From contig NZ_BBZJ01000028.1 in the NCBI RefSeq assembly GCF_001417775.1, forward strand, positions 124,001 through 188,000: a stretch of 64,000 nt of DNA, given 5' to 3'. This DNA is from Streptomyces sp. TP-A0356. GTDB taxonomy: Bacteria; Actinomycetota; Actinomycetes; Streptomycetales; Streptomycetaceae. Below the pieces are notes generated by a model that was given only the letters and a program-made list of their open reading frames with translations, did no database searches and was not told where the DNA came from. The first letter of the stretch is position 1, and every line of letters starts with the position of its first letter. Made by a program: the position numbers and the translations under genes. Below are positions 45,826 to 54,289 of this stretch, in pieces.

Positions 45826-46974
45826 TCAGGGCCGCACCTGGATGAGGGCGTGCGCGCCGCTCGTGCGCCACCGCTGCCCCTCGGCGGCGATCAGCGCGGC
45901 CTCCGTGTCCGCGTCCAGCCCCACGATCACGTCGGACTTCAGGGTGCGCAGCGCCGCGACCGGGCCGGGGAAGCAGGCCGTGACGTCCGCGAACGGTGTC
46001 GTGGGCGGGTACAGCCGGTCACCCACGAGACGGCGGTAGTTGAGGTCCCCCTTGAAGATCGTCAGGTCCGCCGCGGTGAACTCCGTGCGCAGGTCCTCCG
46101 GCATGTCCGCGTACGGAAGCGGCGTACAGGAGAAGGGGTGCGCCCGGACCGTGAGGCGGCCGTCGGTCATCGCCGCCCACAGGCGCTCGCCCGCGCCGGC
46201 CGCGGCACCCTTCGCGCCGGTCAGCCGCCGCACCGCGTCCACGACATCGGCCGTCGTGGCGTCGGAGATGTAGTAGGGGTACGCCTTCACATGCAGCAGG
46301 GCCCGCCGGGCCCGACCGTGGTGCAGCAGATGGTCGAGCAGCAGCAGGTCCGGGATCAGCTCCCGGCCCGCGTTGTCGGCGACCAGGCAGACGGTGTCCA
46401 CGGGCAGCAGTGACCAGAGCACTTCGCTGTCGTCCGCGACGAGTTGGGAGACCGCCGCGGTGGCGCCGGGTGCGGAGAGACGGAAGCCGAGGTCCGCGCG
46501 GTTGCCCCAGAGCGAGCCGTGGAGCAGCGCCCGCGCCTGCTCATCGACCGGCTGCTCCGTCAGCCGGTCGAGCGCCACCAGCTCCTCGTCCGTCTCCGGG
46601 GAGTCGAGTTCGGCCAGCTTGAAGGGGCGGAAGGGGTCGATGCCCCGCCATGCGCCGGGGCCGAAGTAGCCGACGGCCTGGAGGAGATGGCGGTAGAAGT
46701 AGCTCTCGGACCAGAGGAAGGGGACCTCGAACCAGGAGCGGCCGAGGTACTCCCGGGCGCCCCATTCCGCCCACTGCTCGTCGTCCTCCGTGCCGAGCGG
46801 TTCGATGACGCCCTCGGTGGCGCTGGTCAGCAGCGCGTCGAGCGCGTGCCGCTGCTCAGGGGCGTACGGAAAGGCGTCCCGCACCGCGCGGAGGAGCGCG
46901 GGATGCCGTGCGGCGAGCACGCCGTGCGGGAAGGTGCCCGGTTCGTCGGCGAGGATGACGGGGGCGTCAGGCAT
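45826..46974 (-). CDS. ARMT1-like damage-control phosphatase (DUF89)
   Basis: A 382-aa DUF89/ARMT1-type protein. Visible marks are SWFEVPFLWSESYFYRHLL, LVADNAGRELIPDLLLLDHLL (the metal-binding D-N-x-G-E-L/R segment), HVKAYPYYISDA and TIFKGDLNYRRLVGD. Damage-control phosphatases hydrolyse abnormal phospho-metabolites, including sugar phosphates. Its exact substrate is not visible. The start overlaps the end of the next gene by 8 bp, suggesting coupling with the zinc-ribbon membrane protein. Confidence 0.9.
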   Translation of the reverse strand: MPDAPVILADEPGTFPHGVLAARHPALLRAVRDAFPYAPEQRHALDALLTSATEGVIEPLGTEDDEQWAEWGAREYLGRSWFEVPFLWSESYFYRHLLQAVGYFGPGAWRGIDPFRPFKLAELDSPETDEELVALDRLTEQPVDEQARALLHGSLWGNRADLGFRLSAPGATAAVSQLVADDSEVLWSLLPVDTVCLVADNAGRELIPDLLLLDHLLHHGRARRALLHVKAYPYYISDATTADVVDAVRRLTGAKGAAAGAGERLWAAMTDGRLTVRAHPFSCTPLPYADMPEDLRTEFTAADLTIFKGDLNYRRLVGDRLYPPTTPFADVTACFPGPVAALRTLKSDVIVGLDADTEAALIAAEGQRWRTSGAHALIQVRP

Positions 46975-47542
46975 GGTCTTGGGTTCCTCCAGGGCCGGTC
47001 AGGATCCCGGGGGGCAGGTCCACGTCCTTGAACTGCTCCTCGAGCTGCTTCCCGTGGCCGGCCTCGGTCCACATGAACTTCTTGAACTGCTCCGGCGTCA
47101 GCAGACCCTGCCACGGAGTGCCACCGGGGCAGAACACCGACGCGCATCCGCAGCAGTAGTACGCCGATCGCCACAGCGCGTCGGTGCGGGACTCCCCCGC
47201 CTCCACGACGGCCCGCTCGCGGCCCTCGCCGCGCACCACGACGATCGTGCCGACGAACAGCAGTACGGCGAGCAGGGATCCGCCGATCGTGTAGAGCGGC
47301 TTGTGGTTGTCGAGGCCGCTGTAGGCGAGGGCGACGCCCATGCCGGCCATCACCATGCCCTCGACGAAGTGCAGGCATCGGTCGAAGCCCGACGGCGCGC
47401 CCGGCGACTGCGCCAGCCGGTCGGCCAGGCCGTCGCGTATCGACGCGTGGTCGGCGCAGATCTCCGGGACCGCCCGCACCCCGGCCGAGCCGCAGCCCGG
47501 ACATATCACCTCAACTGCCCTTGGGGCGCCCTCGGTTGCCAT
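46967..47542 (-). CDS. Zinc-ribbon membrane protein of unknown function
   Basis: A 191-aa protein. It opens with a ribbon-like CPGCGS, then has two membrane helices (EGMVMAGMGVALAYSGL, and TIGGSLLAVLLFVGTIVVV). A second cysteine cluster, YYCCGCASVFCPGG, is cytoplasmic if both ribbons face in. I do not recognise a named family. It overlaps the ARMT1-type phosphatase gene by 8 bp and is probably in the same transcript. Confidence 0.75.
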   Translation of the reverse strand: MATEGAPRAVEVICPGCGSAGVRAVPEICADHASIRDGLADRLAQSPGAPSGFDRCLHFVEGMVMAGMGVALAYSGLDNHKPLYTIGGSLLAVLLFVGTIVVVRGEGRERAVVEAGESRTDALWRSAYYCCGCASVFCPGGTPWQGLLTPEQFKKFMWTEAGHGKQLEEQFKDVDLPPGILTGPGGTQDHA

Positions 47543-47583
47543 GAGCCTACGCTAACGGGCGGCCGACACCGCATGTCATCGCC

Positions 47584-47630
47584 GGGCGACTGGGCGACTG
47601 GGCGACTGGGCGACTGGGCGACTGGGCGAC
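47584..47630. repeat. 8-bp tandem array, about six units
   Basis: Five perfect GGGCGACT units and a sixth lacking its last base. It lies between divergent genes, 119 bp before the LPMO start and 42 bp from the zinc-ribbon protein start, so it may sit within their promoter region. Confidence 0.95.
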
Positions 47631-47748
47631 CTTCGCCGGCGGCTTCCTTCCGGCCGCCCTCGCGCCGGACCGCGGCGGTGAACGCGCGCCGCCGTTCTCC
47701 CGTACTCCCCGACACGACCCGTCGGACCGATGTGCCTGGAGACTCCGG

Positions 47749-48636
47749 ATGACCGCACACCGCACCGCCGCCGTGGCCGCCGTCGCCATGGCGGTCACGC
47801 TGCTGCCGGCGATCCCGGCCCTCGCCCACGGCGCGCCCACGGATCCGGTCAGCCGGGTGGTCGCGTGCTCGCCCGAGGGCGGCAGTCATACCCGGACCGT
47901 GGCCTGCAGGGCGGCGATCGCGGCCAACGGCGCGCCGTTCACGGCCTGGGACAACCTGCGGGTGGCGGACGTGAACGGCAGGGACCGGCAGCTCATCCCG
48001 GACGGTCGGCTGTGCAGTGGAGGGCTCCCCGCCTACCGGGGCCTCGACCTGGCACGCTCCGACTGGCCGTCGACCCGGCTCGCACCGGGTGCGGCACTGA
48101 CGATGACGTACGGCTCGACGATCCCGCACACGGGCACGTTCAAGCTGTTCCTGACGAAACAGGGGTACGACCCCACGAAGCCGCTGACCTGGTCCGATCT
48201 GCCGACGCAGCCGTTCGCCCAGGTCACGGACCCGCCGCTGACGAACGGCGCGTACCGGATCGGGGCCAGGCTCCCCGCGGACCGGTCCGGCCACCACGTG
48301 CTCTACACGATCTGGCAGAACTCCAGCACCACGGACACGTACTACTCGTGCTCGGACGTGGTGTTCCCGGCGTCCGGCACGTCCCGCGGTTCCGGGACCG
48401 CCAAGGGCGGCGGGGCTTCGTACACGCCTGTGCCGTCACCGTCGTCGAGCGGCGCGTCGCCGAGCGGTTCCCCGGCGGCCGGTGACTCGGCGACCACCGT
48501 ACCCGGCACCCCGGCGGCGGCCACCGCGCCCCGCGCCGAGGGCGGCCCGTCGGTGCCGCTGCTGGCGGGCTGTGCCGCGGCGGTCGTCGTGGGCGCCGGG
48601 GGTGTCGCGCTGGCCGTGCGCCGCCGCCGCGGCTGA
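47749..48636 (+). CDS. AA10 lytic polysaccharide monooxygenase with C-terminal membrane anchor
   Basis: A 295-aa pre-protein. The signal peptide ends ALA followed by HGAPTDP, so the mature protein begins with the histidine that forms half of the copper histidine brace. The second His is in STIPHTGTFKLFLT. GYDPTKPLTWSDL and DTYYSCSDVVF are typical AA10 parts. Chitin or cellulose oxidation is expected. After residue 205 a Ser/Pro/Gly-rich linker leads to a helix (LLAGCAAAVVVGAGGVALAV) and RRRRG, which would hold the enzyme at the membrane. No LPxTG sortase site is present. GGAG lies 7 bp before the ATG. Confidence 0.9.
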   Translation: MTAHRTAAVAAVAMAVTLLPAIPALAHGAPTDPVSRVVACSPEGGSHTRTVACRAAIAANGAPFTAWDNLRVADVNGRDRQLIPDGRLCSGGLPAYRGLDLARSDWPSTRLAPGAALTMTYGSTIPHTGTFKLFLTKQGYDPTKPLTWSDLPTQPFAQVTDPPLTNGAYRIGARLPADRSGHHVLYTIWQNSSTTDTYYSCSDVVFPASGTSRGSGTAKGGGASYTPVPSPSSSGASPSGSPAAGDSATTVPGTPAAATAPRAEGGPSVPLLAGCAAAVVVGAGGVALAVRRRRG

Positions 48637-48686
48637 GAGGACCGCTCCGGCTCCGCCGGGCCCCGGAAGCGGTCGTCGGCAGCGGT

Positions 48687-50507
48687 TCAACGGTGTTGGG
48701 GCCCCGTCGGCTCCGGGGCTCCGGACGACGCAGACGGGGTGCGACCGGGCGCGGGGCCGCGGGTGACGCGGCGAGCGGTCGCGGCACCCCACAGCAGGGC
48801 GATCAGGGTCGCGGTGTGTACGGGAGTGAGGGCACCGAAGATGCCACGCCTTCGCCCGACGAGGGCGATCAGCGTGCCGAGCGCGGCCCCCGCCAGGGCC
48901 AGCTGGACGGAGCGTGCGGAGACGGTCCGGGCCGCGGTCACCGCGCGCAGGATGCGCCATGCGTCCGACAGACCGTCACCGCAGACCAGGTCGGCTGACC
49001 AGGAGGCCTGGGCACCCGGGGCGTCGTGCATCGCGATCGCGATGTCCGCGGCCGCCAGCGCCTCGGCGTCCTCGCCCGAGACCACCAGTACGCCCTCGCC
49101 GTGGTTCTGCAGCTCGCGTACTCGGTCCTCGAGGCGTTCGCCGGCGCCGACGACCTGGTCGGCCAGGGACACCAGCTCAGGAACGCTCTCGTTGTGTGTG
49201 AGCACGACGCGCGCCCCGGTGGAGCGTGCCGCCGCCAGGACCGGCACGGCCAATGGATCCAGCCCGCCCTTCGGCTCCTGCCGCCGGTTCGCCAGCACGG
49301 CCGAGTCGATCACGACGGCGGAGATCCGGTCGAGAAGGCGCAGTGCCGACGGGTCGAGAGGTACGACGCCACGCCTGGCCAGCTCGCGCCCGACCGTCGC
49401 GGCGAAGCCCTCCCTCCCGTAGCGGGCGGCCCTGGGGACGGCGGCCAGCAGCGCCTCCCCCGCCCGCCTCGGACTGCCCGTCAGCGCGAACACCGAGGCC
49501 GCGACGAGCGGGGCGAACGGTGCCAGCTGTGCCTCCCACCGCTCGATCGGGCCGGGCGGACGCGCCCTGGCCCGCATGTGCCGCGCCGGCCGGCTGTGCG
49601 GAACGCAGTGCGGGCCGGGGCACAGGTCCCTCTCGCGCCGCTCCCACACCTGACGCCGGGCGCGGATCTCCCCGAGCAGCAGCATCCGGGTGACCACGTC
49701 GACGGCGGGCATGGCGATGCCGTCACCCAGCCCGTTGACGGTGGCGCTGAGCAACGAGAGCAGCAGATCGGTCTGCACCGGCCCGATCCGCCGTACCAGG
49801 GGTCGCCGCAGCTCGCGCTCCAGCTCCAGCGCGGCCACCGCCGCGGGCACCGCGCGGGGCAGGGACGGCAGATGGAAGAACCTCTGGGCGACTCCCGCGG
49901 CCACCGCGGCGCAGTCGACCAGCAACTCGGTCACCACGGCCGCGACCGGTGCGTCGTCGCCCGGAGTGACCGGCTGCGCCCAGGGGAAGTCCGAGTCGTG
50001 CACGCCGTGGGCTTCCTCCACCGCCCTGACCGCGTCCAGCAGCCGGTCGACACTGACGCTGCCCTCGTCGAAGGCCAGGAGGACCTGGCCGGTCACGGCG
50101 TTGACCTCGGCCCATTGCACCCCGCTCAGTCGGCGCAGGGAGCTGGTCACCCCTTGGACCAGCCCCTCCCGCGTGCGGCCACCGAGCTCAAGGCCCCGTA
50201 CCTCGATATGCGCACGGCCGTGACCGGACCAGATACGGCGGATGTGCCGCCGCGCATGGAGATCGACCAGAGCACGCCCCGCCCGAACGGCCCGGCTGGG
50301 CGTCGCCGCGGCGGTCCAGGCCCCGCACCGGGCAGCCGACACCGCGACACGCCCAGCGCTTCCGGCGGCCCGCATACCGACCCTCGTCACGCCGGTCGTC
50401 GCCCCGCCGACCGTCCTGACCGCTGCCGCCCCCGCGCGCCCGGCGGTACGAGCACCTGCTCTGCCCAGGGCCTCCGCCCCGGTGAGCCCGGCACGGGTCA
50501 CGGCCAT
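48687..50507 (-). CDS. P-type-ATPase-like (CtpI-like) protein lacking the catalytic motif
   Basis: A 606-aa protein. The N-terminus has Gly/Ala-rich segments like those of mycobacterial CtpI, then an HMA-like fold (HIEVRGLELGG to VNAVTGQVLLAFDEG). Membrane segments follow, and a C-terminal region laid out like a P-type ATPase phosphorylation domain. The phosphorylation motif D-K-T-G-T is absent; the corresponding place reads VVIDSAVLAN (Asp401). The hinge that is normally T-G-D-G-x-N-D reads VVSGEDAEALAAADIAIAM. CtpI itself is much longer, so this looks like a shortened pseudo-ATPase. ATG 50507 (GAGGGG upstream) is chosen; the frame continues to 50840 with poorer codon bias. Confidence 0.7.
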   Translation of the reverse strand: MAVTRAGLTGAEALGRAGARTAGRAGAAAVRTVGGATTGVTRVGMRAAGSAGRVAVSAARCGAWTAAATPSRAVRAGRALVDLHARRHIRRIWSGHGRAHIEVRGLELGGRTREGLVQGVTSSLRRLSGVQWAEVNAVTGQVLLAFDEGSVSVDRLLDAVRAVEEAHGVHDSDFPWAQPVTPGDDAPVAAVVTELLVDCAAVAAGVAQRFFHLPSLPRAVPAAVAALELERELRRPLVRRIGPVQTDLLLSLLSATVNGLGDGIAMPAVDVVTRMLLLGEIRARRQVWERRERDLCPGPHCVPHSRPARHMRARARPPGPIERWEAQLAPFAPLVAASVFALTGSPRRAGEALLAAVPRAARYGREGFAATVGRELARRGVVPLDPSALRLLDRISAVVIDSAVLANRRQEPKGGLDPLAVPVLAAARSTGARVVLTHNESVPELVSLADQVVGAGERLEDRVRELQNHGEGVLVVSGEDAEALAAADIAIAMHDAPGAQASWSADLVCGDGLSDAWRILRAVTAARTVSARSVQLALAGAALGTLIALVGRRRGIFGALTPVHTATLIALLWGAATARRVTRGPAPGRTPSASSGAPEPTGPQHR

Positions 50508-50871
50508 CAGGGCCCCTCGCGCCTGGCCGACGGGCGCTGTCCGGGTCAGGTTCCGACCCGGCAGGGCGGAAATGGACGCCATGCTTCCAGCCACCCCGAA
50601 CGGGTACCCGCGAAGCTCGGCCGACACCTCGATCGCGGGAAGCGCCACGTCAAAGCGCCGGAGACGGTCGGCGCCGGTTCCCGCGCGGTCGCCCCCGTGA
50701 CCGGAGTGGCCCGCCGATCGGGCGTCTCCTCGCCGCCGCCTTCGCCGGACCAGTCCCGGCCCGGCGTCGGCGGCCGCGGCCCCGGCGGTGGGCACGGCAC
50801 GGGCGTTCCGGGGCCTGGACACCGACTCGTCCAGGCGCACGGCACGGACCCATGAAGGCCGTCGGGCGGCC
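50508..50871. other. Region before the pseudo-ATPase gene
   Basis: The pseudo-ATPase frame remains open to 50840 through this stretch. An ATG at 50582 (GGAAG upstream) is a possible alternative start. The part beyond 50620 reads as Arg/Gly-rich sequence without coding bias. No other feature is seen. Confidence 0.5.
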
Positions 50872-51537
50872 TCAGTTGACGTGGACCACCGGGTTCCCCG
50901 ACTGGCTGGTGTCGGTGACCGGGGCGTACTTCGCCGTGAAGTAGCCGTTGGCGAAGCACAGGGACGAGCCGGAGGACTTCGTGAACTGCTGGTTGGTGAA
51001 GGTGATGCTGTTGTCGGTGTTGCCGGCCGTCCCGGTCAGGCTCGGGGCCCGGTAGACACAGGTGATCGTGCCGAGCAGGGTGCGCAGCTTGACGGTGGTC
51101 TGGATGGTGGAGCCGGCGGCCGGGGTGACGGTGATCGTGCCGTCGGAGGCGACGGTGGTGGTGTAGGGCAGGTTGTCGACGGTGATGCCGGTGACGCCCA
51201 GGACGCCGACGACGTTGCTGGTGCAGCCGGCGCTGTCGAAGGTGTGGCCGGTGAGCGACTCGGTCGCCGTGCCGGGTGCGGCGGGGTTGGCGGTGACGGT
51301 GGCGGTGAACGTGGACGAGGTGCAGGAGACGCCGCTGGTGCCGGTGCTGCTGGAGTAGAGCGTGGCCGCGGTGCCGCTTGCGAGCGACGCGTTGAGGACG
51401 TCGCCGACGGCGACGGCGGTCCCGCCCGCGCTGCCCGTGGTGAGGACGGTGCCGTCCGCGGAGGCGGGGGAGGCCGTGGCGACCGCGAGGGCCGCGACGG
51501 CGCCGGCGACGACGAGCAGGGATCGGGTCGTACGCAT
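50872..51537 (-). CDS. Small secreted protein of unknown function
   Basis: A 221-aa pre-protein with a clear Sec signal (SLLVVAGAVAALAVATASPASA). The mature part is Thr/Ser/Gly-rich and beta-strand-like, with six cysteines (SGVSCTSSTF, SAGCTSNVVG, TITCVYRAP, SSLCFANGYF among them). Similar small secreted proteins are common in Streptomyces, but none has a known role. GAGAAGAGG lies before the ATG. It is divergent from the DUF6230/DUF6114 pair across a 625-bp region. Confidence 0.75.
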   Translation of the reverse strand: MRTTRSLLVVAGAVAALAVATASPASADGTVLTTGSAGGTAVAVGDVLNASLASGTAATLYSSSTGTSGVSCTSSTFTATVTANPAAPGTATESLTGHTFDSAGCTSNVVGVLGVTGITVDNLPYTTTVASDGTITVTPAAGSTIQTTVKLRTLLGTITCVYRAPSLTGTAGNTDNSITFTNQQFTKSSGSSLCFANGYFTAKYAPVTDTSQSGNPVVHVN

Positions 51538-52162
51538 CGGGGTGCCTCTTCTCCGAAGTGGGGGGCTGTGCGGGTGGGTGTGCCGCTGCCGGCCCGTGAC
51601 GCCTTCTCCGTACGTGACGGGCCGGCAGCGACCGCCGGATCACCGGGGGGATCACGGACAGGGGAAGGCGACCGTGCCGGTGTCGCGAGGGTGATGGATC
51701 GCGGTCGCACGTGAAGGATCCGTGCATCGCACCGCGCGCGGAGGTGTCACGAACGCCCCGGGAGGACGGGGCCGGGAGAGTGACGTGCGCCGTGCGAAGG
51801 ATCCGGCGCCACGGATCCATGGAGAGAACAGTGGATGTTGTAGACCTGATGCGTCGTCAACGTCAAGACATTGGGGCGGAGTTGGTGAGTCGGGGCGGGA
51901 GCTGCGCAGGTCGGCCCGTGGTGTCGGTGAGAACCTTCGGCACCCGGCGGGCACAGGCGCCACACAATCGACACCTCTCTGCCACAACTGTCTTGACCGT
52001 CGACTGTAACCCCCGGTAACTTCCTCGACGGCCACTGCCGCGCCACGAGAAAGCCCTTGCACGCGCCGGGAGGTGTGAGGAGGCGTACGCGGCAGCCCCT
52101 GTCCGCGCCAGGACAACGTGCCGGCGAAGCCCCATTCGCATCGACCATGCCCAGGAGCAGAC
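51538..52162. other. Large divergent intergenic region with promoters on both strands
   Basis: These 625 bp separate the secreted protein from the DUF6230 gene. The plus strand has a good sigma-70-like promoter, listed separately. The minus strand has TTGACG (read from 51866 to 51861) and TACAAC (51842 to 51837) spaced 18 bp, which would give the secreted-protein gene a leader of about 300 nt. Local GC is lower around 51840-52020. No convincing gene is seen; several short frames of about 100 codons lack codon bias. Confidence 0.55.
51993..52022 (+). promoter_or_regulatory. Sigma-70-like promoter for the DUF6230/DUF6114 pair
   Basis: TTGACC at 51993-51998 and TAACTT at 52017-52022, 18 bp apart, 140 bp upstream of the DUF6230 gene start. 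Confidence 0.5.
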
Positions 52163-52843
52163 ATGGCCTCGTCCTCGGACGCCACGGCGTCCACCGGTTC
52201 CACGCCCGAACATCCGGAAAGCGGTTCCGCCGCCGAGGGGTCGTCCGAGAGACCCGGACGGGTCCGCCTGCGCCGCGCCGCGGTGATGGCGGTGCCTGCC
52301 ACCGCGATCGCCGCGGGTCTCGCGATCATGACCGCCCAGGGAGCGCTGGGCGTGCAGTTCGCGATCTCCGGTATGCCGTTCACGGTCACCGCCACGGACC
52401 TGACCGGCACCGGGTTCGAGCAGTTCGGCAACCTCGACAACATGGCGGACGGCAGCCCGAACGCCGGCGACACCGGCGGTCAGGTGCTGGTCGTCACCTC
52501 CGCCATCAAGAACGCGACGCTCACCAAGCTGTGCCAGAGCGTCGACCTCGGCGGGACGAACCTGCTCATCACCGCGGGCGGCGGCAAGGACAAGGTGATC
52601 GCCAGTGATCTGACCACCGACTCGACCGTCCTGTCCGGCGATGCCGACTTCACCAAGATGGAGATCGGCAACGACGCCAGCACGCTGAACAAGGCCGGGG
52701 TGCAGGGCAACAAGGGCGTCTTCAGCCAGCAGGCCGACACGGTCCACATCGCCAATCTGCGGCAGACCAACTACGCCACCACGGCGGGGGTGTTCAAGCT
52801 GCCAGGGCTCAAGCTCGGCTTCAGCGACTCGGGTTGCCCGTGA
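52163..52843 (+). CDS. DUF6230-family membrane-anchored/exported protein
   Basis: A 226-aa protein of the DUF6230 family. A basic, Ser-rich N-terminus of about 45 residues precedes one hydrophobic segment (AAVMAVPATAIAAGLAIMTAQ). An extracytoplasmic domain follows, opening VQFAISGMPFTVTATDLTGTGFEQ and ending KLGFSDSGCP. Members are sometimes labelled cholesterol esterase without support. AGGAG lies before the ATG. It overlaps the DUF6114 gene by 4 nt (GTGA), the usual partner, so the two probably form an envelope complex. Confidence 0.87.
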   Translation: MASSSDATASTGSTPEHPESGSAAEGSSERPGRVRLRRAAVMAVPATAIAAGLAIMTAQGALGVQFAISGMPFTVTATDLTGTGFEQFGNLDNMADGSPNAGDTGGQVLVVTSAIKNATLTKLCQSVDLGGTNLLITAGGGKDKVIASDLTTDSTVLSGDADFTKMEIGNDASTLNKAGVQGNKGVFSQQADTVHIANLRQTNYATTAGVFKLPGLKLGFSDSGCP

Positions 52844-53259
52844 CGGGCCGGCCGAGGCGCGCCTTCCGGCGGTGGCGGGCGAGGAGACCCTTCTGGGGCG
52901 GACTGCTGCTGACGCTGGGCGGGGCGGAGATCCTCCTCACCGAGAAGGCGTCCCTCAAGGTGGTCCTGCACATCGGCATGCAGGGTCTGGCCGGGTACCT
53001 GCTGCCGTCGGTGATGCTGCTGTGCGGTCTGCTGACCCTCTTCAACCCGGCCCAGCGCCTGTTCTACTCGAGCATCGGCGTGATGCTCTCCCTGGGCACC
53101 TGGCTCACGTCCAACCTGGGCGGCTTCATGATCGGGCTGCTGCTGGGCGTGACCGGGAGCTGCCTGACGTTCGGCTGGCTGCCGGACCAGGAGCCGCGGG
53201 CCGGCATCCTGCGCCGTCGCCGTGCCCCGTCCCCCACCGCCGACTCGGCCGCGTCCTGA
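52840..53259 (+). CDS. DUF6114-family integral membrane protein
   Basis: A 139-aa protein with about four membrane segments (FWGGLLLTLGGAEILL, LAGYLLPSVMLLCGLLTLF, YSSIGVMLSLGTWL, GFMIGLLLGVTGSCLTFGWL) and charged ends. It matches DUF6114, which almost always follows DUF6230 in actinomycetes. The GTG at 52840 overlaps the upstream stop. A paired inverted repeat after the stop likely ends the transcript. Confidence 0.87.
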   Translation: MTGRPRRAFRRWRARRPFWGGLLLTLGGAEILLTEKASLKVVLHIGMQGLAGYLLPSVMLLCGLLTLFNPAQRLFYSSIGVMLSLGTWLTSNLGGFMIGLLLGVTGSCLTFGWLPDQEPRAGILRRRRAPSPTADSAAS

Positions 53260-53269
53260 CCCCCCGGCC

Positions 53270-53342
53270 CCTCGGCGAGCGGGCTCCGGCGCCCCGACCC
53301 CCCACCACCACCGGGGCTCCCGACGGATCCCGCTCGCCGAGG
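53270..53342. terminator. Bidirectional terminator-like inverted repeat
   Basis: CCTCGGCGAGCGGG (53270-53283) is the exact complement of CCCGCTCGCCGAGG (53329-53342), a 14-bp stem. A nested GCCCCG / CGGGGC pair lies at 53291-53296 and 53312-53317. It lies between the convergent DUF6114 and VOC genes. Confidence 0.65.
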
Positions 53343-53347
53343 CCCCC

Positions 53348-54148
53348 TCAGGGCTCCCGCTTGGCGGTCACCGTGAAGCGCGCACCGTCCGGGTCGGCCA
53401 GCATCGCCTCCTCGGCGCCCTCCTCCCACTGCACGACGGAGCCGCCGTGCTCGCGAGCGGCCCGGACACAGGCGTCGACGTCGGCGACCGTGAAGTTGAC
53501 CTGCCAGTGCGGGCGGATCGTGGGGTCGGGCGCCGACTCGACCGCCCCCGAGTGGATCCGTGCCACCACCACTCCACCACTGCGCAGGATGACCTCGTCG
53601 CCCTCGTAGTGCACCTCGACGGAGCCGGGGCGCGCGGAGGCCCAGTCGAGGACCTCACCGTAGAAGATGGCGGCGTCGAAGGCGTCGCGCGTGTGCAGCC
53701 GGATGAAGGTGGGGGCGGCCTCGCGCCACCGCTCCCAGCCCGTCATGAGCGGGCCCTCCCAGACGCCGAAGACGGCTCCGTCGCGATCCGCGAGCAGCGC
53801 CGTCCGGCCGGGCGGGAGGGCGATCGGCCCGACGGCCGCGGTGCCGCCGCGCTCCCGGCAGCGGGCCACGACCTCGTCGGCGCTGGCGACCGCGAAGTAC
53901 GGGGTCCAGGCGACGGCCATCTGCCACATCGAGGCGACGGCGGCGATCCCGGCGACCGGCACCCCGTCCGCCAGGGCCACCCGGAACCGGTCGCCGAGGC
54001 TGTTCGGCCGCCACTCCCAGCCGAGCACGGCCCGGTAGAACTCCTCCGCGGTCTCCAGGTCGCGCGTGGTCAGACTGACCCAGCACGGTGCGCCGAACAC
54101 CGAGTCATCGGGGACCTCTCCCCTGCTGCGCCTCTCGTCCTTGACCAT
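53348..54148 (-). CDS. Two-domain VOC-family protein
   Basis: A 266-aa protein with two VOC modules. The first begins APCWVSLTTRDLETAEEFYRAVLGWEW. The second begins APTFIRLHTRDAFDAAIFYGEVLDW (both described here by their opening pattern, s..T.D...a..FY...LgW). It ends EEAMLADPDGARFTVTA. Streptomyces has many such proteins, described as hydroxylase- or glyoxalase-related, with no proven substrate. ATG 54148 is chosen as the first Met before the conserved part; no good ribosome site is seen. Confidence 0.82.
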   Translation of the reverse strand: MVKDERRSRGEVPDDSVFGAPCWVSLTTRDLETAEEFYRAVLGWEWRPNSLGDRFRVALADGVPVAGIAAVASMWQMAVAWTPYFAVASADEVVARCRERGGTAAVGPIALPPGRTALLADRDGAVFGVWEGPLMTGWERWREAAPTFIRLHTRDAFDAAIFYGEVLDWASARPGSVEVHYEGDEVILRSGGVVVARIHSGAVESAPDPTIRPHWQVNFTVADVDACVRAAREHGGSVVQWEEGAEEAMLADPDGARFTVTAKREP

Positions 54149-54289
54149 CACCACACCGCCCGGTTCCGAGGGGGAGGCAGCGGGCACCTCCCCCGTCGTT
54201 CGCTCAGGGCATCCGGGTACCCCGATCGTGCCCCTGCAAGGATGCGCCACCGGACGCCGGGCGTCATCCGGAGAGCGACTCGCCGGGCC

